This document shows positions 15,184-23,901 of a stretch of DNA of 54,624 bases, in pieces. The translations under genes were made by a program, and so were the position numbers. The stretch comes from CAZJFH01 sp964545205 (GTDB lineage Bacteria > Pseudomonadota > Alphaproteobacteria > Rhodospirillales > Magnetospirillaceae): assembly GCA_964545205.1 (NCBI GenBank), contig CAZJFH010000031.1, positions 1-54,624 on the forward strand, written 5' to 3'. How positions within the stretch are numbered: the stretch's first letter is position 1; each line of letters starts with the position of its first letter. Under the pieces are notes generated by a model that was given only the letters and a program-made list of their open reading frames with translations, made no database searches and had not been told where the DNA came from.

Positions 15184-18075
15184 ATGAGTGAACTCAGCCA
15201 CGCCGCCGAACCTTCCGCAGACGTTTCGGAACCCGACGGCGCGGCCGTGGAATCGGCGGCACCGCTGCCGCCGCCCCTGCCGATGCGCCCGCTCGCCCAG
15301 ATGCCGGCACCGCCGCGCGAGTCGTCGCGCTGGCCCGGGGTGCTGCGGGGGCTGCTGGCGCTGGCCGGCTCGGCGGCCTGGCTGGCCTTCTGCTGGCACT
15401 ATCTCGAGACCAGCATCGGCTGGGACAATTTCGTGATGCTGCAGCCGCACGAGTTCGGCTCGTTCACCGCCACCGCCTTCGTGCCGCTGGCGATGCTGTG
15501 GTTGTTCGTCGCCTATCTCGACCGCGGCGGCCAGCAGCGCCGCGACATGCTCGACCTGCGCCGGCAGCTGGCGCTGCTGACCTATCCCGCCGAGGGCGCC
15601 GAGGGCCGCGTCGCGCAGATCGGCGAGGCGCTGCGCCGCCAGGCGGCCGAACTGTCCGAGATCAGCGACGGCGCCGCCCAGCGCGCGGAGGCGTTGCGCG
15701 CGGCGCTGCAGTCCGGAGCGCGCGAACTGTCCGAGGCCGCCGGCCGCGTCGCCGGCGAGGCCGGCGGCGCCGTCGAGGCGCTGCGACGCGAAGTCGACCG
15801 CTTCGGCGAGGTCAGCCGCGAGGCCGGCGGCCGCGCCGACGCCGTGCGCGAGGCGATCGGCGGCCAGATCGACAAGCTGGCCAGCGCCACCGAGACCAGC
15901 GAGGCCAAGGTGCGCGAGATCGCCGAGGAGATCGGGCGCCAGGCCGACGTCATCGAGGGCACCAGCGCCCGCGCGCTCGACCGCACCGTCGCCGCCTCCG
16001 AACGCCTGCGCGCGACCGCCGAGGGCGCCGAGGAGTCGAGCGTCCGCGCCGCCGCCACCATGGGCGAGTCCAGCGAAAGCCTGAGCCGCAGCGCCGAACG
16101 CCTGCAGGAACGGGTCGACGCGATGAGCCGCCACGGCGACGAGGTCGGCGGCGCGCTGTCCGAGCGCGGCAAGGCGCTGGAGGCGCTGTTCGGCCGCCAG
16201 ATCGCCGGCCTCGGCGAAGCCACCGAGCGGCTCAACGACCAGCGCCAGCGGGTCGAGACCGGCCTGCAGCAGCAGGCCGCCGCGCTCGACCAGGTCGCCG
16301 ACCGCATCCTGGCGCGTTCGCGCATCGTCGAGGAGGGGCTGGCGATGCAGGCCCGCGACCTCACCGCCGCCTCGGACCAGGCGATGGCCAAGTTCCGCGA
16401 GATCGGCGAGATGATCTCCCGCCACAACCAGGCCCTGCACCAGGCCTGCGCGGAGGCGGCCGAGGAACTGCAGGCGATCGGCGACGGCTTCGAGACCCGC
16501 CGCGGCGAGATGGATGCCGGCAGCCAGCAGGCGATGGCGCGCATGCGCCAGGTCTCGGACGCGTTCCAGGAACAGATCCGCGCCATGACCTCCGCGCAGG
16601 AGGGGATGGGCGCCCGGGTGCGCGATCTGACCGACGTGCTGCGCCAGCAGATCGAGGAATACGGCCGCAGCGGCGAGCGCGCGGCGGCCAGCGCCGATTC
16701 GATCCGCCAGTCGCTGCGCAAGCAGGCCGACGAACTGGCCGACGTCGCCAACCTCGTCACGACGCAGTCGCGGCTCAGCGAGGCCAGCATCGGCCAGCAG
16801 ACCCGTCATCTCGCCAGCACCACCGAGCAGGTGCTCGGCCGCGTCAAGAGCATCGGCGAGACCTTGCGCCAGAGCGTCAACGATCTCTCGGTGCTGTCGA
16901 CCCGCGTCGCCGGCGAGCTGGAATCGGTCGGCGAGGTGCTGCGGGCGCGCACCGAGGAAATCGGCGAGAGCTCGAACCACGCCACCGCCGCGATCGAGAA
17001 GGTCGCCAAGGGCCTGGAACGCCAGGCCGGGGCCCTCGCCGGCACCGGCGAGCAGGTGGCGCAGCGGCTGCGCGGCGCCAGCGACGAGCTGCGGCGGCAT
17101 TCCGCCGACATCCTCGCCGCCGCCGACCAGGCCGAGACCAATATCGGCGGCGTCGGCCAGGCGCTGTCCGATCAGGTCGAGGCGGTGGGCCGCGGCACCG
17201 ACAGCGCCAGCGAGACCCTGCGCGCCTTCGGCGAGGCCCTGCGCGCGCAGGCCGAAGATGTCGACGGCATCGCCCAGCGGGCGATGACCCAGGCCCAGAA
17301 CGCCGGCGACCTGCTGCACCGGCTGGCGCACGACTTCGAGGAGGCCTCGTCCAAGTCCGCCGCCCAGGCCACCGCCGCCGGCGACAGCCTGCGGCTGGGC
17401 ATCCGCGACCTGTCGACGACCAGCGAACGCATCGCCGGCCAGGTGCGCGGCGTCGGCGAGACGCTGCGCCGGCAGACCCAGGAGCTGGCCGAGTTCACCA
17501 CCCGCAACGGCGAGAAGCTGGAAGGCCTGCTCGACACCCTGCGCCAGAAGGCGCTCGACATCGCCGCCACCACCGACCGGCTGTCGAACCAGGGCGAGAA
17601 GATCACCGCCGGCCTCGGCCGCCAAGCCGAGGACCTGCTGACCGTCTCGCGGGCCGTCGAGGAGCAGATGGAGACGATCGAGGCGCGCCGCGCCCAGGTC
17701 GGCGTCGAGCGTTTCCTGCGCGACGCCGCCGCGATCATCGAGCGGCTGCAGTCGATCTCGGTCGACATCGCCCGGGTCTACCAGGCCGGCGTCGACGACA
17801 AGACCTGGAAGGAGTTCCACGGCGGCGACCGCAGCGCCTTCCTGCGCAAGGTGCTCAAGAACCTCGACCGCCACCAGATTTCGGCCATCCGCGCGCGCTA
17901 CGAGGACGACAGCGAGTTCCGCGACTACATCAACCGGTACCTGCTGGAATTCGAGAACCTGCTGGGCCAGGCCCGCGCCAGCGAACGCGCCGACGTGCTG
18001 ACCGCGGTGTTCACCAGCGCCGAGGTCGGCAAGCTGTATCTTGTGCTGGCCCGCGCCCTGGGACGGCTGGAATAG
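15184..18075 (+). CDS. Large membrane-anchored coiled-coil protein with 25-residue repeats
   Basis: 963 residues. A Pro-rich cytoplasmic N-terminus (1-48) is followed by two transmembrane helices (about 52-72 and 96-112), then from residue 146 to about 845 an uninterrupted series of some 28 units of exactly 25 residues, with typical units like VGETLRRQTQELAEFTTR plus seven. No unit shows an insertion or deletion. The last 118 residues are a different, probably globular domain with WKEFHGGDRSAFLRKVL and FRDYINRYLLEFENLL, ending AEVGKLYLVLARALGRLE. The layout (two TM, long coil, C-terminal domain) recalls the polarity factor TipN of Caulobacter, but I cannot claim homology. A structural or polarity scaffold is inferred. 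It stands alone as a gene. Confidence 0.88.
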   Translation: MSELSHAAEPSADVSEPDGAAVESAAPLPPPLPMRPLAQMPAPPRESSRWPGVLRGLLALAGSAAWLAFCWHYLETSIGWDNFVMLQPHEFGSFTATAFVPLAMLWLFVAYLDRGGQQRRDMLDLRRQLALLTYPAEGAEGRVAQIGEALRRQAAELSEISDGAAQRAEALRAALQSGARELSEAAGRVAGEAGGAVEALRREVDRFGEVSREAGGRADAVREAIGGQIDKLASATETSEAKVREIAEEIGRQADVIEGTSARALDRTVAASERLRATAEGAEESSVRAAATMGESSESLSRSAERLQERVDAMSRHGDEVGGALSERGKALEALFGRQIAGLGEATERLNDQRQRVETGLQQQAAALDQVADRILARSRIVEEGLAMQARDLTAASDQAMAKFREIGEMISRHNQALHQACAEAAEELQAIGDGFETRRGEMDAGSQQAMARMRQVSDAFQEQIRAMTSAQEGMGARVRDLTDVLRQQIEEYGRSGERAAASADSIRQSLRKQADELADVANLVTTQSRLSEASIGQQTRHLASTTEQVLGRVKSIGETLRQSVNDLSVLSTRVAGELESVGEVLRARTEEIGESSNHATAAIEKVAKGLERQAGALAGTGEQVAQRLRGASDELRRHSADILAAADQAETNIGGVGQALSDQVEAVGRGTDSASETLRAFGEALRAQAEDVDGIAQRAMTQAQNAGDLLHRLAHDFEEASSKSAAQATAAGDSLRLGIRDLSTTSERIAGQVRGVGETLRRQTQELAEFTTRNGEKLEGLLDTLRQKALDIAATTDRLSNQGEKITAGLGRQAEDLLTVSRAVEEQMETIEARRAQVGVERFLRDAAAIIERLQSISVDIARVYQAGVDDKTWKEFHGGDRSAFLRKVLKNLDRHQISAIRARYEDDSEFRDYINRYLLEFENLLGQARASERADVLTAVFTSAEVGKLYLVLARALGRLE

Positions 18076-18093
18076 GCGGACGCCCCTGGCCGC

Positions 18094-18480
18094 TCAGCGG
18101 CCGACATCGGCGATTTGCGGCGCCCGGGCGCCGTCGCCGATCGTGTGCCAGTGCCCGTCGGCGCCGCGGCAGGCGGTGCGGCTGATCACCGCCGGGGCGC
18201 CGTCCGGCTCGTCGACGGTGACGATGTAATGGCGGCACCAGGCGCCGCCGTCGCTGCGGAACACCCGCAGCGGCACCACCCGCCCCGAGAGGCCGGTGGC
18301 GTCGTCGTCCCAGGCCACCGCATCGCCGCTGGCCTCGTGCTCCAGCGCGATCGCCCCGGCCTCGTGGATGGCGGGGGTGTCCAGGCTGATCTCGACCGGT
18401 TTCTGCGGCAGCAGCGCCAGCACCAGCAGCGCTGCGCCGGCGGTGACGGGGGCCAACCCGTTCCAGTTTCCGATGCGCAT
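18094..18480 (-). CDS. Small membrane-anchored or secreted protein, surface-antigen-like
   Basis: 128 residues with a hydrophobic N-terminal segment (about 9-24) serving as signal or anchor, then a compact domain. The end (FRSDGGAWCRHYIVTVDEPD, then ISRTACRGADGHWHTI) has two Cys and the C-R-x-Y ... T-A-C-R-x-x-D-G-x-W pattern seen in the small RT0821/Lpp0805-type surface proteins. Periplasmic location is likely. The ATG at 18480 follows GGAGGGGGG. It converges with the coiled-coil gene, whose stop is 18 bases away. Confidence 0.72.
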   Translation of the reverse strand: MRIGNWNGLAPVTAGAALLVLALLPQKPVEISLDTPAIHEAGAIALEHEASGDAVAWDDDATGLSGRVVPLRVFRSDGGAWCRHYIVTVDEPDGAPAVISRTACRGADGHWHTIGDGARAPQIADVGR

Positions 18481-18758
18481 CACCACCCCCCTCCGACCGT
18501 CGTGCTTCTTATTGCGGGACCATCCCCATGGTAGCCGCCAGCCTCGTCTGGCGACAATTTGGCTTCGTGGATAGCGGCGGGGTCCTTTGGCATAATCGCG
18601 CACCTACCGATGGCCGGGGCGGACTCCGAACGTAGTTGCCGCCGGCCGATGGTCGTTACCGAAACGGAACGGGCGCGCGCGGACGGTGACAATGCCGGCC
18701 GCTTGCCCAATTCTAAGGGCATCGTCACCCGCCGAGATCCGACCCCGAGGACAAGAGG

Positions 18759-19202
18759 ATGGACGTCGCCAGCGCCGCCCAGCAGTACCGCCGCTTCATC
18801 GAGACCCTGTCGCCGGAGACCATCGCGCGGTACGGCGAACTCGCCGCGGCCAACGTCCATTTCCGCGACCCGCTCAACGACGCGCACGGCGTCGCCGCCG
18901 CCCGGCGGGTGCTGGCCCGCACCTTCCGCGACGTCGACGACCCGCGCTACACCGTCACCCACGCCGCCGTCGACGGCGACACCTGCTTCCTGCGCTGGAA
19001 GTTCACCTGCCGGCCGCGCATGTCGGGCCTGGGCCAGCCCTGGATCATCGACGGCATCACCGAGGTGCGCTTCAACGCCGACGGCAAGGTCATCGAGCAC
19101 GTCGACTACTGGGACGCCGGCCACTACGTCTACGAGCGGCTGCCGCTGTTCGGCTATCTGATCCGCTTCCTGCGCAAGCGCATGGCCACCGTGCCGCATT
19201 GA
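18759..19202 (+). CDS. SnoaL/NTF2-like fold protein
   Basis: 147 residues with the NTF2-like pattern of the SnoaL family: an N-terminal helix (AAQQYRRFIETLSPETIARY), VHFRDPLNDAHG, a central strand stretch with WKFTC, the ITEVRFNADGKVIEHVDYWD signature, and a C-terminal helix. Members are small enzymes (isomerases, cyclases) or ligand-binding proteins, and the substrate cannot be read. The ATG is preceded by GAGGACAAGAGG. The 278-base gap upstream separates it from a divergent small membrane protein; nothing else was seen in that gap. Confidence 0.85.
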   Translation: MDVASAAQQYRRFIETLSPETIARYGELAAANVHFRDPLNDAHGVAAARRVLARTFRDVDDPRYTVTHAAVDGDTCFLRWKFTCRPRMSGLGQPWIIDGITEVRFNADGKVIEHVDYWDAGHYVYERLPLFGYLIRFLRKRMATVPH

Positions 19203-19232
19203 GCCGCGGCGCGGCCGGTCCCGCGCCGCGGC
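19203..19232. terminator. Strong hairpin between convergent genes
   Basis: GCCGCGGCGCGG (19203-19214) and CCGCGCCGCGGC (19221-19232) form a perfect 12-bp GC stem with a six-base loop immediately after the SnoaL-like stop. No T run follows, so it may end transcription only with Rho or simply protect mRNA ends of the convergent genes. Confidence 0.45.
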
Positions 19233-19271
19233 CGCTCCACGCCGTCTGATCGTTTCGGGCGCGGGCTGGCA

Positions 19272-19847
19272 TCACTTCGCGCTGGCGACGTTCGGCTGTT
19301 GCGGCCTCTCGCCGACCGGCATCATGACGTGCGCGAAGGGCGTGCCCGACCACATCACATAAGGCCCGCCGGTGGCGCTCTCGGTCGGCAGGTGCGAGAT
19401 CATCTGCTCGTCGGGGACGATGATCATCACGTGCGGGCCCTCGACGACCCATTCGTTGTCGGCGCTCGCCGCCCTGGCGAAGGGATCGGTGTTGCTGGCC
19501 CCGCCTTCGGGCGCGTCGCCGGCCAGCATGTAGGCCAGGCCGACCGCCTGCGGGCCCTCGTAGGGCTTGTTGCCGACCCAGGCCTCGGCCCACGGCATCC
19601 AGGTCTGGTCGGCGCACATCGGCGCGCCGCCGGTCGGCTCGGCCGGGGTCAGCATGCAGGTGAAGCCGCCGGCGCCCTCCTTGAGCACCTTGCCGTCGGG
19701 GCCGACCACCGTGGCCTCGGCCCGCAACTGCGGCGGCGCCGCGCTCAGGGCCTTGTCGATGATCTGCTGCTCGGTCATCTCGGCGGCGGCGGCGCCGGCG
19801 ACCAGGGTCCCGGCGAGCATGATCGCCGTCTGCATCGCGATCTTCAT
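19272..19847 (-). CDS. Secreted protein of unknown function
   Basis: 191 residues. A signal peptide is clear (MKIAMQTAIMLAGTLVAGAAAAE, cleavage near 22). The mature part shows GPDGKVLKEGAGGFTCMLTP, a Met-rich WMPWAEAWVGNKPYEGP, IIVPDEQMISHLP and PYVMWSGTPFAHVMMPVGE. No known catalytic motif was recognised. The ATG at 19847 has AAGGAGA upstream. It is divergent from the HxlR regulator with a 131-base gap, so that regulator may control it. Confidence 0.7.
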   Translation of the reverse strand: MKIAMQTAIMLAGTLVAGAAAAEMTEQQIIDKALSAAPPQLRAEATVVGPDGKVLKEGAGGFTCMLTPAEPTGGAPMCADQTWMPWAEAWVGNKPYEGPQAVGLAYMLAGDAPEGGASNTDPFARAASADNEWVVEGPHVMIIVPDEQMISHLPTESATGGPYVMWSGTPFAHVMMPVGERPQQPNVASAK

Positions 19848-19978
19848 TGGGTTCTCCTTCGGATTGCGACTGCGGTTGAGAGGCATTCGAATTGGCAGCA
19901 TGCGCGTTTGCACCCATGCGCATCAAGTTCAGCGGCTGTACCATTCGTTTTCGCCGCAACCGAGTGCCGGAGGTGACG

Positions 19979-20653
19979 ATGGACACGAACGGGTACGGCC
20001 AGTTCTGCCCGGTGGCGATGGCGGCCGAGGTGCTGTGCCAGCGCTGGACGGTGGTGCTGCTGCGCGAGCTGGTCGCCGGCAGCACCCGGTTCAACGAGTT
20101 GCGTCGCGGCGTGCCGCGCATGTCGCCGGCGCTGCTTTCGAAACGGCTGAAGGAGCTCGAGGAGGCCGGGGTGCTGATCCACGTCGACGGCGAGTACCGG
20201 CTGACCGAGGCCGGCCAGGATCTGCGCGAGGTGGTGATGGCGATGGGCATGTGGGGCCAGCGCTGGGTCCAGGCCCAGCCGAGCCTGCGCAACCTCGACG
20301 CCGGCCTGCTGATGTGGGACATGCGCCGGAACCTCGACCCGACGCCGCTGCCCGGCCAGCGCATCGTGATTCAGTTTCTGTATCCGGAACTCCCCGTCGC
20401 CAAGCGGAACTGGTGGCTGATCGTCGACCCGGGCGAGGAGGTCGACCTGTGCTCGGTCGACCCCGGGTTCGACGTCGATCTTTACGTCGTCACGGACCTG
20501 CGGACGATGACGGCGGTCTGGATGGGGCTGGATACGGTGGTCGAAGCCGGAAAAGAGGGACGGCTGCGCTGGGAGGGCGACGGGCGCCTTGCCGAGGCGA
20601 TGCAGACCTGGCTGGGCCTCAGCCCCTTCGCCCAGGAGCGCAAGCGCGCCTGA
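19979..20653 (+). CDS. HxlR-family winged-helix regulator with C-terminal SCP2-like domain
   Basis: 224 residues. Residues about 8-105 form an HxlR winged helix (CPVAMAAEVLCQRWTVVLLR, then STRFNELRRGVPRMSPALLS and KRLKELEEAGVL). The remaining ~110 residues (IVIQFLYPELPVAKRNWWLI ... VTDLRTMTAVWMG) look like a sterol-carrier (SCP2-like) ligand-binding domain, a known architecture for this regulator group. Ligand binding may therefore modulate DNA binding. The start at MDTNGYGQFCPVAM was chosen by domain boundary and the GGAGGTGAC upstream. It is divergent from a secreted unknown protein, the best candidate target. Confidence 0.88.
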   Translation: MDTNGYGQFCPVAMAAEVLCQRWTVVLLRELVAGSTRFNELRRGVPRMSPALLSKRLKELEEAGVLIHVDGEYRLTEAGQDLREVVMAMGMWGQRWVQAQPSLRNLDAGLLMWDMRRNLDPTPLPGQRIVIQFLYPELPVAKRNWWLIVDPGEEVDLCSVDPGFDVDLYVVTDLRTMTAVWMGLDTVVEAGKEGRLRWEGDGRLAEAMQTWLGLSPFAQERKRA

Positions 20654-20698
20654 GAAGCTGCTGCGGGCGCCCTCGCTCTCCCGGCGAGGAGGACGTGC

Positions 20699-21139
20699 CT
20701 AGGCTCCGCCCTCCTCCTCGCGGGCCTTGGCCTGGGCGACCTCGTCGCCGATCTCGTCGAGGCGGTCGTCGGGCAGCACCTGGCGGGCGTGGTGGAACAT
20801 CTTCTGTTCCTCGTCCTGGATGTGGTGCTCGACGCAGTCGCGCAGTTCGCGGGCCTGGCGCATGAAATCGTCGCTGGCCGGGTCCATCGCCGCCAGGCGA
20901 TCGAGCATCTCCTCGATGTCCTGGTGCTCCTCGAGGCCGTCCGCGACGTCCTGGCGGGTGTTGCGCATGTTTTCGAGCTTCGAATAGAAGGCCTCCTGCT
21001 CGGCATGCGCGTGCACGGTCAGCTCGTGGCGCAGGCGCTCGAACACGGGGGCGCGCTCGCGTTTGTCGACGCGCTCCATCTGGGCGAACAGGTCGCGGGC
21101 GGTCTGGTGGTCCTGCTTGAGCAGCTCGAAGACGTTCAT
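20699..21139 (-). CDS. Hemerythrin HHE-domain protein
   Basis: 146 residues with a four-helix HHE cation-binding pattern: LLKQDHQTARDLF (H11), LTVHAHAEQEAFY (H43/E47 region), GLEEHQDIEEML and RDCVEHHIQDEEQKMF. Such proteins bind a di-iron centre and are linked to oxygen or nitric oxide handling or iron storage; which applies here is unknown. The ATG at 21139 has GAGGAG upstream. It lies 53 bases downstream of the DUF72 gene and is probably cotranscribed with it. Confidence 0.9.
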   Translation of the reverse strand: MNVFELLKQDHQTARDLFAQMERVDKRERAPVFERLRHELTVHAHAEQEAFYSKLENMRNTRQDVADGLEEHQDIEEMLDRLAAMDPASDDFMRQARELRDCVEHHIQDEEQKMFHHARQVLPDDRLDEIGDEVAQAKAREEEGGA

Positions 21140-21192
21140 CGGGCGCTCCTCTCGTTGGTGGATGTCCGAAAGGAGAAACAGCGCCCCGCCGA

Positions 21193-21927
21193 TCAGGTTC
21201 CGCCGCCCGCCAACATCGCCTTCAGCCGCAGCGCGTCGCGCACGGCGTGGCTCTTGTCGTCGTTGTCGAAATAGAAATGCACCCGCCTGCCGGCCGCCCG
21301 CCAGTCGCGCACCCGTCCCGCCCACTCGCCCAGCACCGAATCGGAGTAGGACCCGGCATAGGCGCCCTCGGGCCCGTGCAGGCGGACGTAGACCAGGTCC
21401 GAGGTGACCTCCAGCGGGGACTGCACGCCGGAAAGATGCCAGATGCAGAAGCCGGCGCCGTGGCGGCGCAGGATGTCGTAGACCTCGTCCGAGAACCAGG
21501 TCGGGTTGCGGAATTCGAAGGTCGTCGACAGGCCCTCGGGCAGGCCGGCGAGGAAGGTGTCGAGCCGCTCGGGGTTGACCTGCCAGGCCGGCGGCGTCTG
21601 GAACAGCACCGGCCCCAGCTTGTCGCCGAGATTGGCGATGGCGTCGAAGAACAGGGCGTAGGTCTTCGAGCTCTGGGTCAGCTTGGAATAATGGGTGATG
21701 TAGCGGCTGGCCTTGACCGCGAAGACGAAGCCGTCGGGCACCTGCTCGCGCCAGGCGCGGAAGGTCTCGTGCTTGGGCAGGCGGTAGTGGGTGTTGTTGA
21801 TCTCGACGGCGTCGAAATGGCCGGCGTAGTAGCGCAGATGGTCGCGCGGCTTGAGCTCCGGCGGGTAGAAGCCGCCGACCCAATGGCCGTAGTGCCAGCC
21901 CGAGGTGCCGATGCGCAGTTCGCCCAT
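21193..21927 (-). CDS. DUF72-family TIM-barrel protein (YecE-like)
   Basis: 244 residues. The family is recognisable from IGTSGWHYGHWVGGFYP at the start, VEINNTHYRLP, FAVKASRYITH, GPVLFQTPP and YVRLHGPEG. DUF72 proteins adopt a TIM-barrel-like fold with unproven activity. An ATG ten codons upstream (21957) directly abuts the stop of the transporter gene (TGAATG), so coupling to that start is also possible; I preferred the start matching the usual family N-terminus. It sits between the transporter and the hemerythrin gene. Confidence 0.9.
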   Translation of the reverse strand: MGELRIGTSGWHYGHWVGGFYPPELKPRDHLRYYAGHFDAVEINNTHYRLPKHETFRAWREQVPDGFVFAVKASRYITHYSKLTQSSKTYALFFDAIANLGDKLGPVLFQTPPAWQVNPERLDTFLAGLPEGLSTTFEFRNPTWFSDEVYDILRRHGAGFCIWHLSGVQSPLEVTSDLVYVRLHGPEGAYAGSYSDSVLGEWAGRVRDWRAAGRRVHFYFDNDDKSHAVRDALRLKAMLAGGGT

Positions 21928-21957
21928 GGCCGGCAATGTGGTGCGCGGCCCGCGCAT

Positions 21958-23271
21958 TCACAGGAAAAACAGCAGGAAGACGTACAGATTGGCGATGGCG
22001 ACGGTCGCCAGCATCACGGGGATGCCGACCGCCAGGAAGCGGCCGAAACTCATCGGCGTGCCGGCGCGCTCGGCCAGTCCGGCGACCATGACGTTGGCGG
22101 CGGCGCCGATCAGCGAGCCGTTGCCGCCGAGGCAGGCGCCCAGCGCCAGCGACCACCACACCGGCTCGATCGCCGCCGGCCCGCCCAACGCCCCTTCCAT
22201 CGACTCCACCACCGGAATCATCGTCGCGACGAAGGGAATGTTGTCGAGAGCGGTCGAGACGATCGCCGACAGCCAGAGAGTCGTGAAGGCGGTGACCATC
22301 GGATCGCCGCCGGTCAGCAGCATGATCTCTTCGGCCAGACGCTCGAGCAGCCCGGTCGCCTCGACGCCGCGGACCAGCACGAACAGCCCGATGAAGAACA
22401 GCAGCGCGTTCCACTCGACCTCGCCCAGCGCCTTGCGCACCGTCTCGGCCTGGCCGCGGCGGTCCTGGCCGAGGCCGGCGAGCAGCAGCAGCAGCGCCGC
22501 CCCGAACATCGCCGTGGTGCCGGGCCGGATGTGGAAGTGCTCGCCGATCACGAAGCCGGCCACGACCAGCCCCAGCACGGTCAGCGACTTGCGCAGCAGC
22601 GCCCGGTCCTGGATCGACGCCGCCGCGTCGAAGGCCATCACGCGCTTGCGCAGCGCCGGCGCGGCGCTCATGCCGCGGCCCCAGGCCAGATGGGCGACGA
22701 CCAGCACCACGGCCAGCGACAGGGCCGCGGCCGGGCCGAGGGTCAGCAGGAAATCGTTGAAGCTGTACCCGGTCGCCGAGCCGATCAGGATGTTGGGCGG
22801 ATCGCCGATCAGGGTCGCCGTGCCGCCGACATTGGCGGCGAGAATCTGGGTGACCAGGAACGGATAGGGCGACAGCTTCAGCTTGTCGGCGATCAGCAGC
22901 GCCACCGGGACCACGAGCAGGACCGTGGTGAGGTTGTCGAGCACCGCCGAGAACACCGCCGTGATCAGCGTCAGCACCAGCAGGATGCCGGCCGGTTGCG
23001 CCCGCACCGACTTTGCCGCCCAGATCGCCACCATCTCGAAGACCCCGGTCTGGCGGGTGACGGCGACGATGATCATCATGCCGGTGAGCAATCCGATCGT
23101 GTTGAAGTCGATGCCGGCGACCGCCTCGTCCTGGTCGATCACCCCCGAGAAGATCATGACGCCGGCGCCCAGCAGCGCGATCACCGTGCGATGGAAGCGT
23201 TCGCTGAGCAGCACGACATAGGTCGCCGCCAGCACGAAGCTCGAGACCCAGAGCGGCTCCGTGGCGCCCAT
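21958..23271 (-). CDS. ArsB/NhaD-type SLC13-like anion or Na+ transporter
   Basis: 437-residue membrane protein with about 11 or 12 hydrophobic segments. It has two copies of the family motif: DNLTTVLLVVPVALLIADKL, then GGTATLIGDPPNILIGSATG in the first half, and STALDNIPFVATMIPV plus GACLGGNGSLIGAAANVMVAG in the second half, as in the ArsB/NhaD/OCA2-like superfamily. The ion is not predictable. The stop of the upstream CBS gene (TGA) and this ATG share a base (TGATG), so expression is coupled and the CBS protein probably regulates or partners with the transporter. Confidence 0.9.
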   Translation of the reverse strand: MGATEPLWVSSFVLAATYVVLLSERFHRTVIALLGAGVMIFSGVIDQDEAVAGIDFNTIGLLTGMMIIVAVTRQTGVFEMVAIWAAKSVRAQPAGILLVLTLITAVFSAVLDNLTTVLLVVPVALLIADKLKLSPYPFLVTQILAANVGGTATLIGDPPNILIGSATGYSFNDFLLTLGPAAALSLAVVLVVAHLAWGRGMSAAPALRKRVMAFDAAASIQDRALLRKSLTVLGLVVAGFVIGEHFHIRPGTTAMFGAALLLLLAGLGQDRRGQAETVRKALGEVEWNALLFFIGLFVLVRGVEATGLLERLAEEIMLLTGGDPMVTAFTTLWLSAIVSTALDNIPFVATMIPVVESMEGALGGPAAIEPVWWSLALGACLGGNGSLIGAAANVMVAGLAERAGTPMSFGRFLAVGIPVMLATVAIANLYVFLLFFL

Positions 23272-23744
23272 CACCCCTCCTCCGCCGGCCCGTCGGCGCG
23301 CAATCGCGCCAGCACGGTGAAGAACGAGATGGCCCCGAGCAGGCGGCGGTCCTCGCGCGCCACCACCGGCACCACGAACTGGGTCCCGGCCAGCACCTTC
23401 AGCGCCTCGATCAACGGCGTGTCCGGATGGACCAGCCGCGCGCGCGGATCCATCACCTCGGCGATCGGCCGCCGGCCGAGCTCGTCCAGGCGCTCGACCA
23501 GTTCCTCGCGCGATTCCCGCAGATAGCTCATGCGGTCGAGGCCGCGGATCATCGTCAGGTGGCGCGGCAGCAGGAAGTGCATCAGCCGCTCGCCGCCGAC
23601 CATGCCGACGAAGTGCTCGCCGCGATCGACCACGGGCACCAGGCCCATGTGCCGGTCCATCATGAAATCGATGGCGGAGGCGACCGGCTCATCGGCATAG
23701 AGCCGCACCGAGATCGGCCGCATGACGTCGCCGCAGGCGAGCAT
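23271..23744 (-). CDS. CBS-pair protein coupled to the transporter
   Basis: 157 residues. Two CBS domains (about 5-60 and 90-145) show ACGDVMRPISVRLYADEPVA, GLVPVVD, EVMDPRARLVHPDTPLIEAL and FVVPVVARED. The middle linker is helical (LMHFLLPRHLTMIRGLDR). It has no transmembrane segment. The ATG at 23744 was chosen for GGGAGGTGCCG upstream, over the ATG ten codons earlier. Overlap with the transporter start implies a regulatory subunit responding to a nucleotide or similar ligand; this is inferred from layout. Confidence 0.85.
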   Translation of the reverse strand: MLACGDVMRPISVRLYADEPVASAIDFMMDRHMGLVPVVDRGEHFVGMVGGERLMHFLLPRHLTMIRGLDRMSYLRESREELVERLDELGRRPIAEVMDPRARLVHPDTPLIEALKVLAGTQFVVPVVAREDRRLLGAISFFTVLARLRADGPAEEG

Positions 23745-23901
23745 CGGCACCTCCCAGCCCGTGACATGGCCCATTATCCTCCCGGCCTCGCCGCGCGGCG
23801 AGGCCACGGAGGACGGGGACGGCATGCGACTTTCGGCGAACAAAGCCGCCAGCCCGGCTGTTGACCGATTTGTCCCAGGAACCGAGACCCGGAGGCGAGC
23901 C

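Noticed and set aside
15148..17874. Long minus-strand open frame (about 908 residues) opposite the repeat protein
   Set aside because: It is the antisense of a periodic high-GC coding region; its residue pattern (Leu/Ala/Gly/Asp-rich) mirrors the 75-base periodicity of the true gene and has no family motif or ribosome binding site.
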